NCBI GenBank assembly: GCA_044337585.1
Contig: JBIINH010000052.1
Location: 1 to 13,584, forward strand
Source of the DNA: CAYSBE01 sp044337585
GTDB taxonomy: Bacteria > Bacteroidota > Bacteroidia > UKL13-3
Direction: 5' to 3'
DNA length: 13,584 nt
The position numbers and the translations under genes were made by a program. The notes beneath the pieces are model-generated. The model did not search any database, was not told the origin of the DNA, and worked only from the letters and a program-made list of their open reading frames with translations. Shown in pieces: positions 5,678 through 13,584 of the stretch (positions are counted from its first letter, which is position 1; the number at the start of each line of letters is the position of its first letter).

Positions 5678-6841
5678 TTAGTTATTCAAAACAATTCTGA
5701 AAGTTGTTCCGTTCTCGATAGAAGACTCTTTTACGAATACCTTTCCATTGTGGTATGATTCCACAATTCTTTTTACAAGAGACAACCCTAGGCCCCACCC
5801 TCTTTTTTTGGTAGTATAGCCAGGCTTAAATACTGTTTTCAGTTTTGATTTGGGTATTCCTTTACCAGAATCATAAATATCAATAAATGTTTTTCCCGAA
5901 TCCTCTGATAGGGTTATGCTTAGGATACCTTCCCCTTCCATTGCGTCAATAGCATTTTTACAAATATTCTCAATTACCCATTCCAAAAGTGGGCCGTTGA
6001 TGTAGGCGGTTATCTCTTTATTGGTAGCATATACATGATATTTTACTTTACTTGATGTTCTGTTTTTTAAATACGAAACAAAATCCGTAACCATTGGATA
6101 CAACAAAACTTTTTGTAACACTGGTGCAGATCCAATTTTGGAAAATCGTTCGGTAATCATTTCCAATCGCTGTATATCTTGTTGCAATTCATTTATTATC
6201 GTTTCTTGTTCGGATTTATCAGTGTCTTTTAAAAGTTGTACCCATCCATGTAAAGATGAAATAGGTGTACCTAATTGATGTGCTGTTTCTTTGCTCATAC
6301 CTACCCAAACCCTATTTTGCTCAGCCCTTCTGCTTGCACTAAAAGCCAAATAAGCTACTAGAATAAAAATGGCAATTACTGATAATTGGTAGTAAGGGTA
6401 TGTTTTTAATTGAGTGAGAATAACTGAGTTTTTATAATATAAATAGTTGTATCGTTTTTGTGACTCATCATATAAAATGGGAATAGCTTCATTCTGTTTT
6501 TTCATCTCCTCAAGCTGATTTTGCAAGTATTTGCTACTCTTGGCTTCTATAGTGTCGATGTTTCGGTAGTCAATGATATTGTTACTGTCATCCACAAGTA
6601 TCACCGGAATGGTTTCATTGTCTTTTATGATATTCAACAAAAAATCGAAATCAGTATTTTCGTTCGCATTAACAAGCTCTTTGGTTGCATTGGCCCAGAG
6701 CAATACTTTTTTTTGCTCTTCGCGGGCAAGCAAATCAACCAATCGTTGGGTATACCACAAGGAGGCAATTCCTATACTAATGGCTGCAATAAATAAACCT
6801 CGTTTCCACCAATTTTTTTGTTCGTACATTCGCATCTTCAT
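5678..6841 (-). CDS. Orphan membrane sensor histidine kinase
   Basis: 387 residues from the ATG at 6841. TM1 is near 14-31 and TM2 near 151-169, with an extracytoplasmic sensor region of ~120 residues between them that I cannot assign to a family. The kinase core follows: H-box KETAHQLGTPISSL (phospho-acceptor His ~188), N-box ENICKNAIDA (~290-300), G1 DSGKGIP (~324), F-box FKPGYTTK, and G2 GWGLGLSLVKRI (~348). There is no HAMP or receiver domain, and no response regulator lies next to it, so the partner is elsewhere. A TTG directly upstream (6844) is an alternative start, and ATGs at 6835 and 6829 also exist. A TATATTTG box on the minus strand (6849-6842) abuts the start, so the true start may be one of these later ATGs. 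It is convergent with the propeller gene, with an 11-base gap. Confidence 0.9.
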   Translation of the reverse strand: MKMRMYEQKNWWKRGLFIAAISIGIASLWYTQRLVDLLAREEQKKVLLWANATKELVNANENTDFDFLLNIIKDNETIPVILVDDSNNIIDYRNIDTIEAKSSKYLQNQLEEMKKQNEAIPILYDESQKRYNYLYYKNSVILTQLKTYPYYQLSVIAIFILVAYLAFSASRRAEQNRVWVGMSKETAHQLGTPISSLHGWVQLLKDTDKSEQETIINELQQDIQRLEMITERFSKIGSAPVLQKVLLYPMVTDFVSYLKNRTSSKVKYHVYATNKEITAYINGPLLEWVIENICKNAIDAMEGEGILSITLSEDSGKTFIDIYDSGKGIPKSKLKTVFKPGYTTKKRGWGLGLSLVKRIVESYHNGKVFVKESSIENGTTFRIVLNN

Positions 6842-6876
6842 CAAATATAAAAATTCGCACTATACAATAACGCATT

Positions 6877-7614
6877 ATGCATACAATTATTGAGCACAAA
6901 GAAAAAACTTATCAATGCGATTTATCTAAACCCATTGATATTTCCATACCCATGCGTTCCGGATTAGATAATCCAAATGCTTTTGGAATACCTCATCCTA
7001 CATTTGAACCATTGGTTATTGGTGAATTTGTTGGTTCGGTAGCTAAAGGCGGAAGTGTGAATTGTGAAAACCTGTTGCTCAATGCGCATGGAAACGGAAC
7101 CCACACAGAATGCGTTGGACACATCTCACATGAACGAATCACAATCAATCAATTGTTAAAGAAATTCTTTTTTATTGCTCAGGTGATTACGTCAAAAACC
7201 AACAATGGCCAAGTAATGGCAGCCGACATCATCCCTTTTATCAAAAAAGAAAGCGAAGCCATCATCATTCGTACCCTGCCGAATGACTTAGATAAACTCT
7301 CTAAAAACTATTCAGGTAATAACCCCGGATTTCTTGAACCTGAATTATGTCGCCAAATTTGTGATATAGGTATCAAGCACTTGTTGGTAGATTTACCATC
7401 CGTTGACCCTGAGCATGATGAAGGCAAACTGACTGCTCATCATTTATTTTGGGACTATCCAAAAAATCCTAGAATGGACGCTACCATCTCGGAAATGATT
7501 TATGTTCCTGAAAATATTGAAGATGGAATTTATTTACTCAATATTCAAATTGCTTCTTTTGAAACAGATGCAAGCCCAAGCAAACCAATACTATACGAAA
7601 TACAAGCTATTTAA
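6877..7614 (+). CDS. Cyclase-family metal-dependent hydrolase (kynurenine-formamidase-like)
   Basis: 245 residues, the usual size for the cyclase/KynB superfamily. Opening DLSKPIDISIPM is the family start (D-x-S-x-P-I). The metal-binding signature is HGNGTHTECVGHIS at 71-84, a variant of HxGTHxDxPxH with H71, H76, E78 and H82 as likely ligands. Then VDLPSVDPEHDEG (171-183) and TAHHLFW (187-193) give the second half of the active site. No signal peptide is present, so it is cytoplasmic. Family members hydrolyse N-formylkynurenine or other amides/lactones; E in place of the usual D and NG before THT make the substrate uncertain, and no kynurenine-pathway gene lies nearby. The pseudouridine synthase gene starts two bases after its stop, suggesting one operon. 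The 35-base gap to the divergent kinase leaves little room for two promoters. Confidence 0.87.
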   Translation: MHTIIEHKEKTYQCDLSKPIDISIPMRSGLDNPNAFGIPHPTFEPLVIGEFVGSVAKGGSVNCENLLLNAHGNGTHTECVGHISHERITINQLLKKFFFIAQVITSKTNNGQVMAADIIPFIKKESEAIIIRTLPNDLDKLSKNYSGNNPGFLEPELCRQICDIGIKHLLVDLPSVDPEHDEGKLTAHHLFWDYPKNPRMDATISEMIYVPENIEDGIYLLNIQIASFETDASPSKPILYEIQAI

Positions 7615-7616
7615 CG

Positions 7617-8687
7617 ATGAACGACTATAACGAATTGAATGATACAGAAAACGAAGAAGAAAGTGCGGAACAAGAATTATACGAGCATTTTCGAATAATT
7701 GTAGACAAAGGCCAATCCTTACTTCGGATTGATAAATTTTTGATGATGCGTTTGCAAAACGCAAGTCGCACCAAAATACAAGCAGCTGCTGATGCTGATT
7801 GCATTCTCGTGAATGAGAAAGCTGTAAAAAGTAGTTATAAAGTAAAGCCTAATGATATCATTTCAATTGTGCTTCCTCATCCACCCAAGGATACGGAAAT
7901 TGTACCTGAGAATATTCCACTTGATATTATATATGAAGATGAGGATATTTTATTGGTAAACAAACCTGCGGGAATGGTTGTGCATCCGGGCTATAACAAT
8001 GTGAGTGGAACATTGGTAAATGCACTAGCTTGGCATTTCAAAGATTTGCCTTTTGCAAAAGAAAATAATATTAGACCAGGTTTGGTACACCGTATTGACA
8101 AAAATACGAGTGGTATACTCATTATTGCTAAAAATGAATATGCAATGACACACCTTGCAAAACAATTTTATGTGCATAGCATTGAACGGGCTTATATTGC
8201 TTTGGCTTGGGGAAATTTTGCTGAAGATAGTGGAACCATAACCGGTTATATTGGAAGAAGTGTAAAAGACCGGAAAGTATTTCATTTATATGATGATGAG
8301 ACCAAAGGAAAATGGAGTATCACTCATTATAGTGTAATTGAACGATTGGGATATGTATCACTAATTGAATGTAGATTGGAAACTGGACGCACGCATCAAA
8401 TTCGTGTACATATGCAAAACTCTGGACATCCCCTGTTTGCCGATAGCACGTATGGCGGAGACAGTATCAGAAAAGGAAATGTGACAACCAAATACAAGCA
8501 ATTTGTAGAGAATTGTTTTACAATCTGTCACAGACAAGCTTTGCATGCACGCATGCTTGGATTTATTCATCCACGTTCCGGAAAGAAAATGGTTTTCGAA
8601 TCTCCTTTGCCTACTGATTTTGCAGATGTAGTTGAAAAATGGAGGCACTACCACCAACATGTAACGACAAAAGCAGATAATGATTAA
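7617..8687 (+). CDS. rluD: RluA-family ribosomal large-subunit pseudouridine synthase (RluD-like)
   Basis: 356 residues. An acidic N-terminal extension (about 1-22) precedes an S4 RNA-binding domain (~35-95: LLRIDKFLMMRLQNASRTKIQ, ILVNEKAVKSSYKVKPND). The catalytic domain starts at ~103 with IYEDEDILLVNKPAGMVVHPG. Catalytic motif HRIDKNTSG has the nucleophile D161. ERAYIALAWG and GRTHQIRVHMQNSGHPLFADSTYGG follow, as in RluD. RluD isomerises uridines in helix 69 of 23S rRNA (positions 1911, 1915 and 1917 in E. coli numbering); S4 plus this catalytic domain favours RluD over RluA, which lacks S4. RluC cannot be excluded by eye, so the exact target is inferred. It follows the cyclase gene by two bases. 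Confidence 0.9.
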   Translation: MNDYNELNDTENEEESAEQELYEHFRIIVDKGQSLLRIDKFLMMRLQNASRTKIQAAADADCILVNEKAVKSSYKVKPNDIISIVLPHPPKDTEIVPENIPLDIIYEDEDILLVNKPAGMVVHPGYNNVSGTLVNALAWHFKDLPFAKENNIRPGLVHRIDKNTSGILIIAKNEYAMTHLAKQFYVHSIERAYIALAWGNFAEDSGTITGYIGRSVKDRKVFHLYDDETKGKWSITHYSVIERLGYVSLIECRLETGRTHQIRVHMQNSGHPLFADSTYGGDSIRKGNVTTKYKQFVENCFTICHRQALHARMLGFIHPRSGKKMVFESPLPTDFADVVEKWRHYHQHVTTKADND

Positions 8688-8753
8688 TTTTAAATTAAAC
8701 ATATGAGGCTCTGCAAAATTTTTAGTATGATTGTATTAGATTAATTTATAAAT

Positions 8754-9560
8754 ATGAAAAAAACTGTTTTACAAATTTTTACCTTAGCTTGTGTATCAAT
8801 TACTGTTGTTGCAGCATTAAACACATCACCTGCTATTTCAAGCTCATCAGGTGCGCCCCAGTCGGCTTGTACTGGCTGCCATGGTGGTCCGGTGAATACC
8901 GACCCGAGCTTTGTTTTATCAGTATTTGACACAGCTTCGCTTGATAATGTTACAGCATACGAACCTGGAAAAACATACGGAGTAGAAGTATTTATGACAA
9001 AATTAGGTACAACGAAGTTTGGATTTTCGTTGACCAAATCAGCCGGAACATTTGCTATTGCAAGTGGTGACAATTCCGCTCAAATTGCATCAGGTGGATA
9101 TGCAACCCATACCTCAAGCGGAACAGCATCAGGCGATGGCGATATAGGTTGGGATATCTTATGGACTGCACCTACAAGTGGCACGGTAAATTTTCAAGCT
9201 TACATCAATGCAACCAATAATGATGGTTCAGATAATGGTGATATGATTTATGGAAAACAGTTAAGCATTAGCCCTCTTGCAACTGGGCTACCAAGCGTGT
9301 TGTCAAATATGGGTATGCATATTTTCCCAAATCCTGCTTATGATGTAATCAGCATACAATACGAATTGAAAACGAGCAGCGAATTACACATAACTTTGTT
9401 TGACCTTTCAGGTAAGCGTGTTGTTACCTTATTTAATGGTAAACAAACACAAGGAAACCAAGAATTAATTTTGAATACTTCTGAATTAAATAAAGGTATC
9501 TACTTACTTCAAATGAATGTGGGTAACGAAATATTAACACGCAAAGTGATTATTCAATAG
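8754..9560 (+). CDS. T9SS-secreted protein with CxxCH motif and choice-of-anchor V-like domain
   Basis: 268 residues. A signal peptide (MKKTVLQIFTLACVSITVVAA) leads into SSSGAPQSACTGCHGG: a CxxCH motif (C39, C42, H43) right after cleavage, the hallmark of the choice-of-anchor V/Reelin-like proteins of Bacteroidota and able to hold one c-type heme. The beta-sandwich spans ~50-175 (YEPGKTYGVEVFMT, FGFSLTKSAGTF, IGWDILWTAPTSGTVNFQAYINATN). The last ~80 residues are a T9SS type A sorting domain (IFPNPAYDVISI, LFDLSGKRVVTL, NTSELNKGIYLLQM, ending TRKVIIQ), so it should be exported by Sec, then T9SS, and displayed or released. Heme attachment is inferred from the motif alone. It is a single-gene transcript closed by the terminator at 9581-9618. 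Confidence 0.9.
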   Translation: MKKTVLQIFTLACVSITVVAALNTSPAISSSSGAPQSACTGCHGGPVNTDPSFVLSVFDTASLDNVTAYEPGKTYGVEVFMTKLGTTKFGFSLTKSAGTFAIASGDNSAQIASGGYATHTSSGTASGDGDIGWDILWTAPTSGTVNFQAYINATNNDGSDNGDMIYGKQLSISPLATGLPSVLSNMGMHIFPNPAYDVISIQYELKTSSELHITLFDLSGKRVVTLFNGKQTQGNQELILNTSELNKGIYLLQMNVGNEILTRKVIIQ

Positions 9561-9580
9561 TTATAACAAATCTTATAGCG

Positions 9581-9618
9581 AGCCTGTTATGGAAAAATCC
9601 ATAGCGGGCTTTTTTTTT
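9581..9618 (+). terminator. Rho-independent terminator after the CxxCH T9SS gene
   Basis: AGCCTGTTATGGA (9581-9593) pairs with TCCATAGCGGGCT (9598-9610) over 13 positions, two of them G-T wobbles, around an AAAA loop. A run of nine T follows (9610-9618). It sits 20 bases after the stop codon at 9560. Confidence 0.92.
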
Positions 9619-9645
9619 GTGTGGTTTCGGGCTTAGCTTCGAAGC

Positions 9646-10215
9646 ATGGAATTTTCAATAAAAGATATCTCAACCATTGCATTAACGCTTTTTGCTGTGA
9701 TTGATATTTTAGGTGCTTTACCAATTATCATTAATATCCGCCAGAAGGTTACACATATCGATTCTGGTTGGGCCACGATTGCTGCGGGTTTTCTAATGGT
9801 GTTGTTTCTGGTAGTAGGTGAGCAATTATTGGGCTTGTTTGGAATTGATGTGGCATCCTTTGCTGTTGCTGGTGCTATTGTTATTTTTATTATTGCTTTG
9901 GAGATGGTTTTGGGTATTGACATTTTCAGGGCCGATCCAAACGAAAAAACAGGTAGTATTATACCAATTGCATTTCCCATTATAGCAGGCTCAGGAACCC
10001 TTACCACCATTATTTCACTTAAAGCAATTTATAGTTATGAAAATATTCTCGCAGGTGTAGTGCTTAATTTGATTGTGGTATATATCGCACTTAAGTCTAC
10101 CGGAAAAATTGAGAAACTATTAGGAAAAGCAGGACTTGCCTTGCTACGCAAATTTTTTGGAATCGTGCTATTGGCAATTGCAGTGAAATTATTTAAAACC
10201 AATCTGTTTCTTTAA
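9646..10215 (+). CDS. MarC-family integral membrane protein
   Basis: 189 residues, near the usual ~200 of the MarC family. About six membrane segments lie near 8-28, 41-61, 67-88, 104-126, 131-149 and 164-182. Family signatures are ALTLFAVIDILGALPIIINI at the start (the F-x-x-x-D/N-P-x-G-x-x-P element; here ID-I-LG-ALP lacks the usual Pro after D), GAIVIFIIALEMVLG, and IPIAFPIIAGSGTLTTII (the P-x-x-x-P-x-x-A-G-P/S-G element). The protein is in the inner membrane. MarC was once linked to multiple antibiotic resistance but the family function is unproven, so no transport substrate should be assumed. The ATG at 9646 lies just downstream of the strong terminator, and the gene is convergent with the M28 peptidase, with a six-base gap. 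Confidence 0.88.
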   Translation: MEFSIKDISTIALTLFAVIDILGALPIIINIRQKVTHIDSGWATIAAGFLMVLFLVVGEQLLGLFGIDVASFAVAGAIVIFIIALEMVLGIDIFRADPNEKTGSIIPIAFPIIAGSGTLTTIISLKAIYSYENILAGVVLNLIVVYIALKSTGKIEKLLGKAGLALLRKFFGIVLLAIAVKLFKTNLFL

Positions 10216-10221
10216 GCAAGC

Positions 10222-11604
10222 TTAATTAAGGCCGTACTCACTAATTAACCATATGAGTGCAGCCATGCAACCCGCACCCAATTCAAGCTCTCGTTTATTA
10301 ACTTTATCAAACGTATCAATTGAGGTATGGTGGTAATCAAAATAGCGTTGCGAATCGGGTGTAAATCCAATCAAGATAACTTCTTGCTTTGCCAACGGGC
10401 CAATATCAGCTCCACCGCCAGGATATGTTATCTGCTCAATTCCATATTGTCTTAAAAGTGTTTGATAGGATTTCATTTTTTCAAATGCAATCCCACGTGC
10501 ATTGGTACTAAAACCTCGTGGTGTAAATCCTCCCGCATCACTTTCAATTGCTGCTATATGCTTTTCGCCATTTGTTGCAGCCCATTCTGCATACTTCAAT
10601 CCTCCCCTTAGTCCGTTTTCTTCGTTCATAAACAATACACACCTAACCGTACGTTTCGGACGAGAAGATAACAAGGAAAGCACGCGCAATGCTTCTACAC
10701 TTTGCACACAACCTGCACCATCATCATGCGAGCCATCTCCATTGTCCCATGCATCAAGGTGGCCACCAACCACAATCACTTCATTTGGAAATTCACTGCC
10801 TTTGATTTCGCCTATCACATTGTATGATAATTTATCTTCAAGTGTACGACATGATTGTTTGAAATAAAATGTGACCGGACCGTTTTTCAAATCTTTGCTC
10901 AGCTGCTCGGCATCCAAAGTACTAATTGCACAAGCCGGAATTTTTGGAAACGAATCATTGTAATTTGTTGCACCGGTATGTGGATGATCATCTAATGCAA
11001 GGGTAAGTGAACGAACCACCGCACCAATGGCTCCGTATGACGCAGCCATTGTAGGACCTTTGGTGCGTTGAGAACCCGCATCGCCATACGCTGCGCCTGT
11101 ATGAATATATAGGGGATTCATTGGGCGGTTAAAAAAAATGATCTTGCCCTTAAGCATTCCGGCTTTACCATACTCATGCAGTTGATCCATATTTGTAATT
11201 TCAACAACTGCTGCTGTTGTGCCTGCTTTATCCGTTGCCACCGAATTACCCAAAGCACAGATATCGACTTTTATTTTTTTACCATTAGTAAGATAGTAAC
11301 CTATTTCTTTCTCGCCTCTTTCCCAATGCGGCACCATTACGGGCTGCAACCAAACTGTATCAAATGTATATTGCTTCATGGTGGCATACATGTATTGCAC
11401 TGCTTGCTCAGCCTGAACTGAACCACTAAGCCTTCCACCTATTTTATTGCTCAGGTAATCCAGTGTGGAGTAGCATTTGCCACGGGTAAGTATATCGTTA
11501 AAAAACTGCCTGATGATTAAAGAATCTTGTGCACGTAGTTGTGAAAATAATATGATTTGAAAAAACAATACGAGTGTTAGCCTCTTAAAAAGTTGTTGAT
11601 GCAT
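10222..11604 (-). CDS. Secreted M28-family zinc aminopeptidase/carboxypeptidase with PA domain
   Basis: 460 residues. A signal peptide covers 1-25 (MHQQLFKRLTLVLFFQIILFSQLRAQ). A PA-type domain spans ~115-240 (GNSVATDKAGTTAAVVEI, MLKGKIIFFNRP, GAIGAVVRS). The M28 catalytic domain runs from ~258 to the end with all co-catalytic zinc motifs: GGHLDAWD (H282), DGSHDDGAG (the bridging Asp is in the DD pair, ~294), MNEENG (E328/E329, general base and ligand), ESDAGG (D356), and YHHTSID (H425/H426). An exported, probably periplasmic or surface, exopeptidase is expected; close Bacteroidota relatives are annotated as M28 or carboxypeptidase Q-like. No T9SS tail or lipobox is visible. It lies 39 bases downstream of the TPR kinase gene on the same strand, so the two could share a transcript. 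Confidence 0.92.
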   Translation of the reverse strand: MHQQLFKRLTLVLFFQIILFSQLRAQDSLIIRQFFNDILTRGKCYSTLDYLSNKIGGRLSGSVQAEQAVQYMYATMKQYTFDTVWLQPVMVPHWERGEKEIGYYLTNGKKIKVDICALGNSVATDKAGTTAAVVEITNMDQLHEYGKAGMLKGKIIFFNRPMNPLYIHTGAAYGDAGSQRTKGPTMAASYGAIGAVVRSLTLALDDHPHTGATNYNDSFPKIPACAISTLDAEQLSKDLKNGPVTFYFKQSCRTLEDKLSYNVIGEIKGSEFPNEVIVVGGHLDAWDNGDGSHDDGAGCVQSVEALRVLSLLSSRPKRTVRCVLFMNEENGLRGGLKYAEWAATNGEKHIAAIESDAGGFTPRGFSTNARGIAFEKMKSYQTLLRQYGIEQITYPGGGADIGPLAKQEVILIGFTPDSQRYFDYHHTSIDTFDKVNKRELELGAGCMAALIWLISEYGLN

Positions 11605-11643
11605 AAATTAATGTTTGGGTTGAAGTGGTAAATGTAATAAATC

Positions 11644-13584
11644 TTAAGCAAGTGGAAGGGAAAAACTAAATACTGAACCTTTATCTTTTTCACTCTCAAC
11701 CCAAATACGTCCATTATTTTTTTCCATGAAATCTTTACACAACATTAGCCCTAAACCTGTACCCTTTTCATTACCTGTACCTTTGGTTGTAGGATGCAAA
11801 TGCTGATCAAATAATTTTTGTAAATTATCACTTCCAATACCTACGCCATTATCTCGAATAGAAATAATTCCTTCTTTTGAAATAGTAGAGATTTCTATAG
11901 CAATTTGCCCACCGTCTCGGGTAAATTTAATTGCATTTGAAAGCAAATTACGTACCACCAAATTAATCATATCAGTATCTGCCAATACATAAAAAGGGTC
12001 ATCATTGTTATATAATATTTGAATATTTTTATGTGCGGCATTACCAATCACTAATTTGATGTTTTGCTCAATGATGTAATCCATGTCTACACGAGCAATA
12101 TTGATAGGAATACCCTTGATTTGTGTTGAAGCCCACACCAATAAGTTTTCTAAAAGATCAATTGTATTTTCAACAGAGTTTGAGATTTGTTTGGTAATGT
12201 CTTTGGTATCACTAGGCGAGTAGGCAGGATTGCTGATAAGGTCGAAATAAAGTTTCATTGATGTAAGATTATTTCTTAAATCATGTGATATGATGGAGAA
12301 AAATCTATCCTTAACTTTATTAAGCCTGATAAGTTCTTCTGTTTGTTTATTAAGGTTAACAGCAATGCGTTTATTTTGAAAATAGAGTACAACCAAAAAC
12401 ACTATGAATATGAAGGCAACAATAGCAGCATAGGTAATAATGCGGTTCTGTTTTCTTACACTTAACAATTCGGTTTGACGCAACTGTTGTTCTTTGGATA
12501 GCAAATCAATTTCCCTTTGTTGTTTTTCTGCTTCATAATTAAGTTGTAAATCATTTAGTTTCTTAAGCATACTGTCATTATACAATGAATCACGTAGGTC
12601 GCGACTTAACGTCCCGAATGTTTTTGCCTTGCTTGTTTGGCTGGTAAGTTGGTAAATCCTTTCAAGGCCCGAATAAGCTTCTTCCAATTCTAGGTTCATT
12701 CCTGCTTTTTGAGCCAACTTTACATTGCTTGTAAATAAATCCGTTGCTTCAGCAAATTTGTTCTCAACAAGGTAGCAATTAGCCAATGCATTATTGGTTT
12801 GAATAAGTATTTGTTGTAGGTTCAGTTTTGAAGCAATATCTTTTGATACCCTGAAGAAATCGATGGCTCGAGAATTGCTATTTTTTCGCTGCTCTACTAC
12901 TCCTAATTGATAATATATGTAAGCAATGCCTGCTTGATTTTTTAATTTTTTATATGACTGTAATGCTTTGTTCAAATATTCAGATGCCTTGATATAATTG
13001 CCTGTTTTGAGGTATGCATTACCCAGCGACTCGTAAGCAACAAGTGCTTGCATGCTATTTGCTGATTGTTCGTATAGGGTAATGGCTTTTTGTGTGTACT
13101 CAATTGATCGGGTAAAATTATTTTGCCTAGCATATACATTTCCTAGCGCTTCATAACAACTTAGCATACCTACTTTATTACTCATAGTTTCATGCAATCG
13201 CAAAGCGTTAAGATAATGTTCTGCTGATTGTGCTAAATTTCCTTGATATAAATAAATACTACCCAGTGAATACAGCACTTCTGCTTCATATTGATTTTGC
13301 CCTAAGGTTTCAAAATAAGCTAAGGCTGCTATATAGTTTTCTTTTGATTTTCCAAAATCGCCTTGCCTATAATAAATACCTGCAATTTGTTGCAAAGATT
13401 TTGCTCGCAATAATTGATCAGCAGAGGTTGAGTTGGTAATGATGCTAAAATATTGGATGGCTGAGGACGGTTGATTAAACTTATTTTGCAACCCCAATTG
13501 ATATGCTGCTTGGTATTTTTCTTCACTATTCTTGGTTTCAAGTATCAGTTTTAAACTGTCTTGATATTGTTGTTGGGCGTGCGT
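11644..13584 (-). CDS. TPR-containing sensor histidine kinase (5' end outside window)
   Basis: The minus-strand frame is open to the window edge: 646 residues are visible, beginning THAQQQYQDSLKL, probably just after a signal peptide, so little is missing. A TTG at 13497 should not be taken as the start, since coding sequence continues upstream. Visible residues ~40-330 are seven or more tetratricopeptide repeats (LYSLGSIYLYQGNLAQSAEHYLNAL, CYEALGNVYARQNNFTRSIEY, AYESLGNAYLKTGNYIKASEY). A coiled coil (KQQREIDLLSKEQQL) then leads to one TM segment (~382-404, IITYAAIVAFIFIVFLVVLYF). The kinase core has H-box ISHDLRNNLTSM (His ~434), N-box NLLSNAIKF (~546-554), G1 DNGVGIG (~578) and G2 KGTGLGLMLCKDF (~607). 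This Bacteroidota layout senses through periplasmic TPRs. No response regulator is adjacent. The 39-base gap links it to the M28 gene. Confidence 0.92.
   Translation of the reverse strand, partial: THAQQQYQDSLKLILETKNSEEKYQAAYQLGLQNKFNQPSSAIQYFSIITNSTSADQLLRAKSLQQIAGIYYRQGDFGKSKENYIAALAYFETLGQNQYEAEVLYSLGSIYLYQGNLAQSAEHYLNALRLHETMSNKVGMLSCYEALGNVYARQNNFTRSIEYTQKAITLYEQSANSMQALVAYESLGNAYLKTGNYIKASEYLNKALQSYKKLKNQAGIAYIYYQLGVVEQRKNSNSRAIDFFRVSKDIASKLNLQQILIQTNNALANCYLVENKFAEATDLFTSNVKLAQKAGMNLELEEAYSGLERIYQLTSQTSKAKTFGTLSRDLRDSLYNDSMLKKLNDLQLNYEAEKQQREIDLLSKEQQLRQTELLSVRKQNRIITYAAIVAFIFIVFLVVLYFQNKRIAVNLNKQTEELIRLNKVKDRFFSIISHDLRNNLTSMKLYFDLISNPAYSPSDTKDITKQISNSVENTIDLLENLLVWASTQIKGIPINIARVDMDYIIEQNIKLVIGNAAHKNIQILYNNDDPFYVLADTDMINLVVRNLLSNAIKFTRDGGQIAIEISTISKEGIISIRDNGVGIGSDNLQKLFDQHLHPTTKGTGNEKGTGLGLMLCKDFMEKNNGRIWVESEKDKGSVFSFSLPLA

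Noticed and set aside
8688..8753. Promoter for the CxxCH T9SS gene
   Set aside because: No TAnnTTTG box was found in the 66-base gap, only AT-rich sequence, so no promoter is annotated although one must exist.
9633..10010. Minus-strand 125-codon frame opposite MarC
   Set aside because: Low-complexity complement of a hydrophobic membrane-protein gene, with no recognisable domain. The sense frame is MarC.
10211..10228. Small palindromes (TTAAGC-AA-GCTTAA, CTTAATTAAG) between the convergent MarC and M28 genes as a bidirectional terminator
   Set aside because: The loop is only two bases, the stem is AT-rich and there is no T run, and the bases overlap the stop codons. Not convincing.
13495..13497. 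TTG as start of the TPR kinase
   Set aside because: The frame stays open and protein-like (AQQQYQDSLKLILETKNSEEK) to the window edge, so the gene is simply cut by the window.
1..13584. CRISPR array, tRNA or rRNA genes
   Set aside because: No regularly spaced repeats and no tRNA cloverleaf or rRNA-like segments were seen; nearly all DNA is accounted for by protein genes and the cassette.

Overview
The window comes from a low-GC member of the Bacteroidota. Evidence: two secreted proteins end in the C-terminal sorting domain of the type IX secretion system (T9SS), a promoter -7 box of the Bacteroidota form TAnnTTTG recurs (527-534, 1234-1241), and the gene set is typical of the phylum (RluA-family synthase with HRIDKNTSG, PD40 propeller lipoprotein-like proteins, M28 peptidase with a PA domain, TPR histidine kinase). 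I cannot place it below phylum with confidence; a Chitinophagia/Saprospiria-like bacterium would fit. No tRNA, rRNA, CRISPR array, transposase or integrase is visible.

Layout. 1-479: 3' end of aspartate-semialdehyde dehydrogenase followed at once by a small cytochrome b5-like protein. 558-1160: monothiol thioredoxin-like protein. 1161-3703: a T9SS-secreted protein gene split in two by a ~1.55 kb insert. 3708-4557: a six-helix membrane protein overlapping a winged-helix regulator. 4629-5666: periplasmic six-repeat PD40 propeller. 5678-6841 (minus): orphan sensor histidine kinase, divergent from 6877-8687 (cyclase-family hydrolase plus RluD-like pseudouridine synthase). 8754-9560: CxxCH-containing T9SS protein with a strong terminator. 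9646-10215: MarC-family membrane protein. 10222-13584 (minus): M28 peptidase and, upstream of it, a TPR histidine kinase cut by the window edge.

The most notable thing is the insert at about 1397-2942. It behaves like an integron gene cassette. It holds one ORF with almost no flanking DNA and no promoter of its own. At its 3' end is a ~135 bp imperfect palindrome (2816-2950) with the architecture of an attC recombination site. Its 5' edge (GTTAGCACC, 1396-1404) is the exact reverse complement of the palindrome's outer left box (GGTGCTAAC, 2816-2824), whereas the matching box actually present at the 3' edge (GTTGGCAC) is a variant that appears to belong to the host gene. That asymmetry is what cutting a circular cassette inside its G^TT box would leave. 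The boxes do not fit the classical attC consensus and no integrase is in the window, so this may be a Bacteroidota-specific cassette system or a little-described relative of integrons.

Removing the insert (1546 bp) rejoins the two halves of the T9SS gene in frame into a ~296-residue protein. The insert's cargo is an exported 457-residue protein with an HExxH motif and a beta-strand-rich C-terminal half. Its ATG overlaps the stop codon of the truncated host gene (ATGA, 1437-1440), so the host promoter and start codon may now drive the cargo gene.

The rest is mainly ordinary chromosomal housekeeping and envelope genes.
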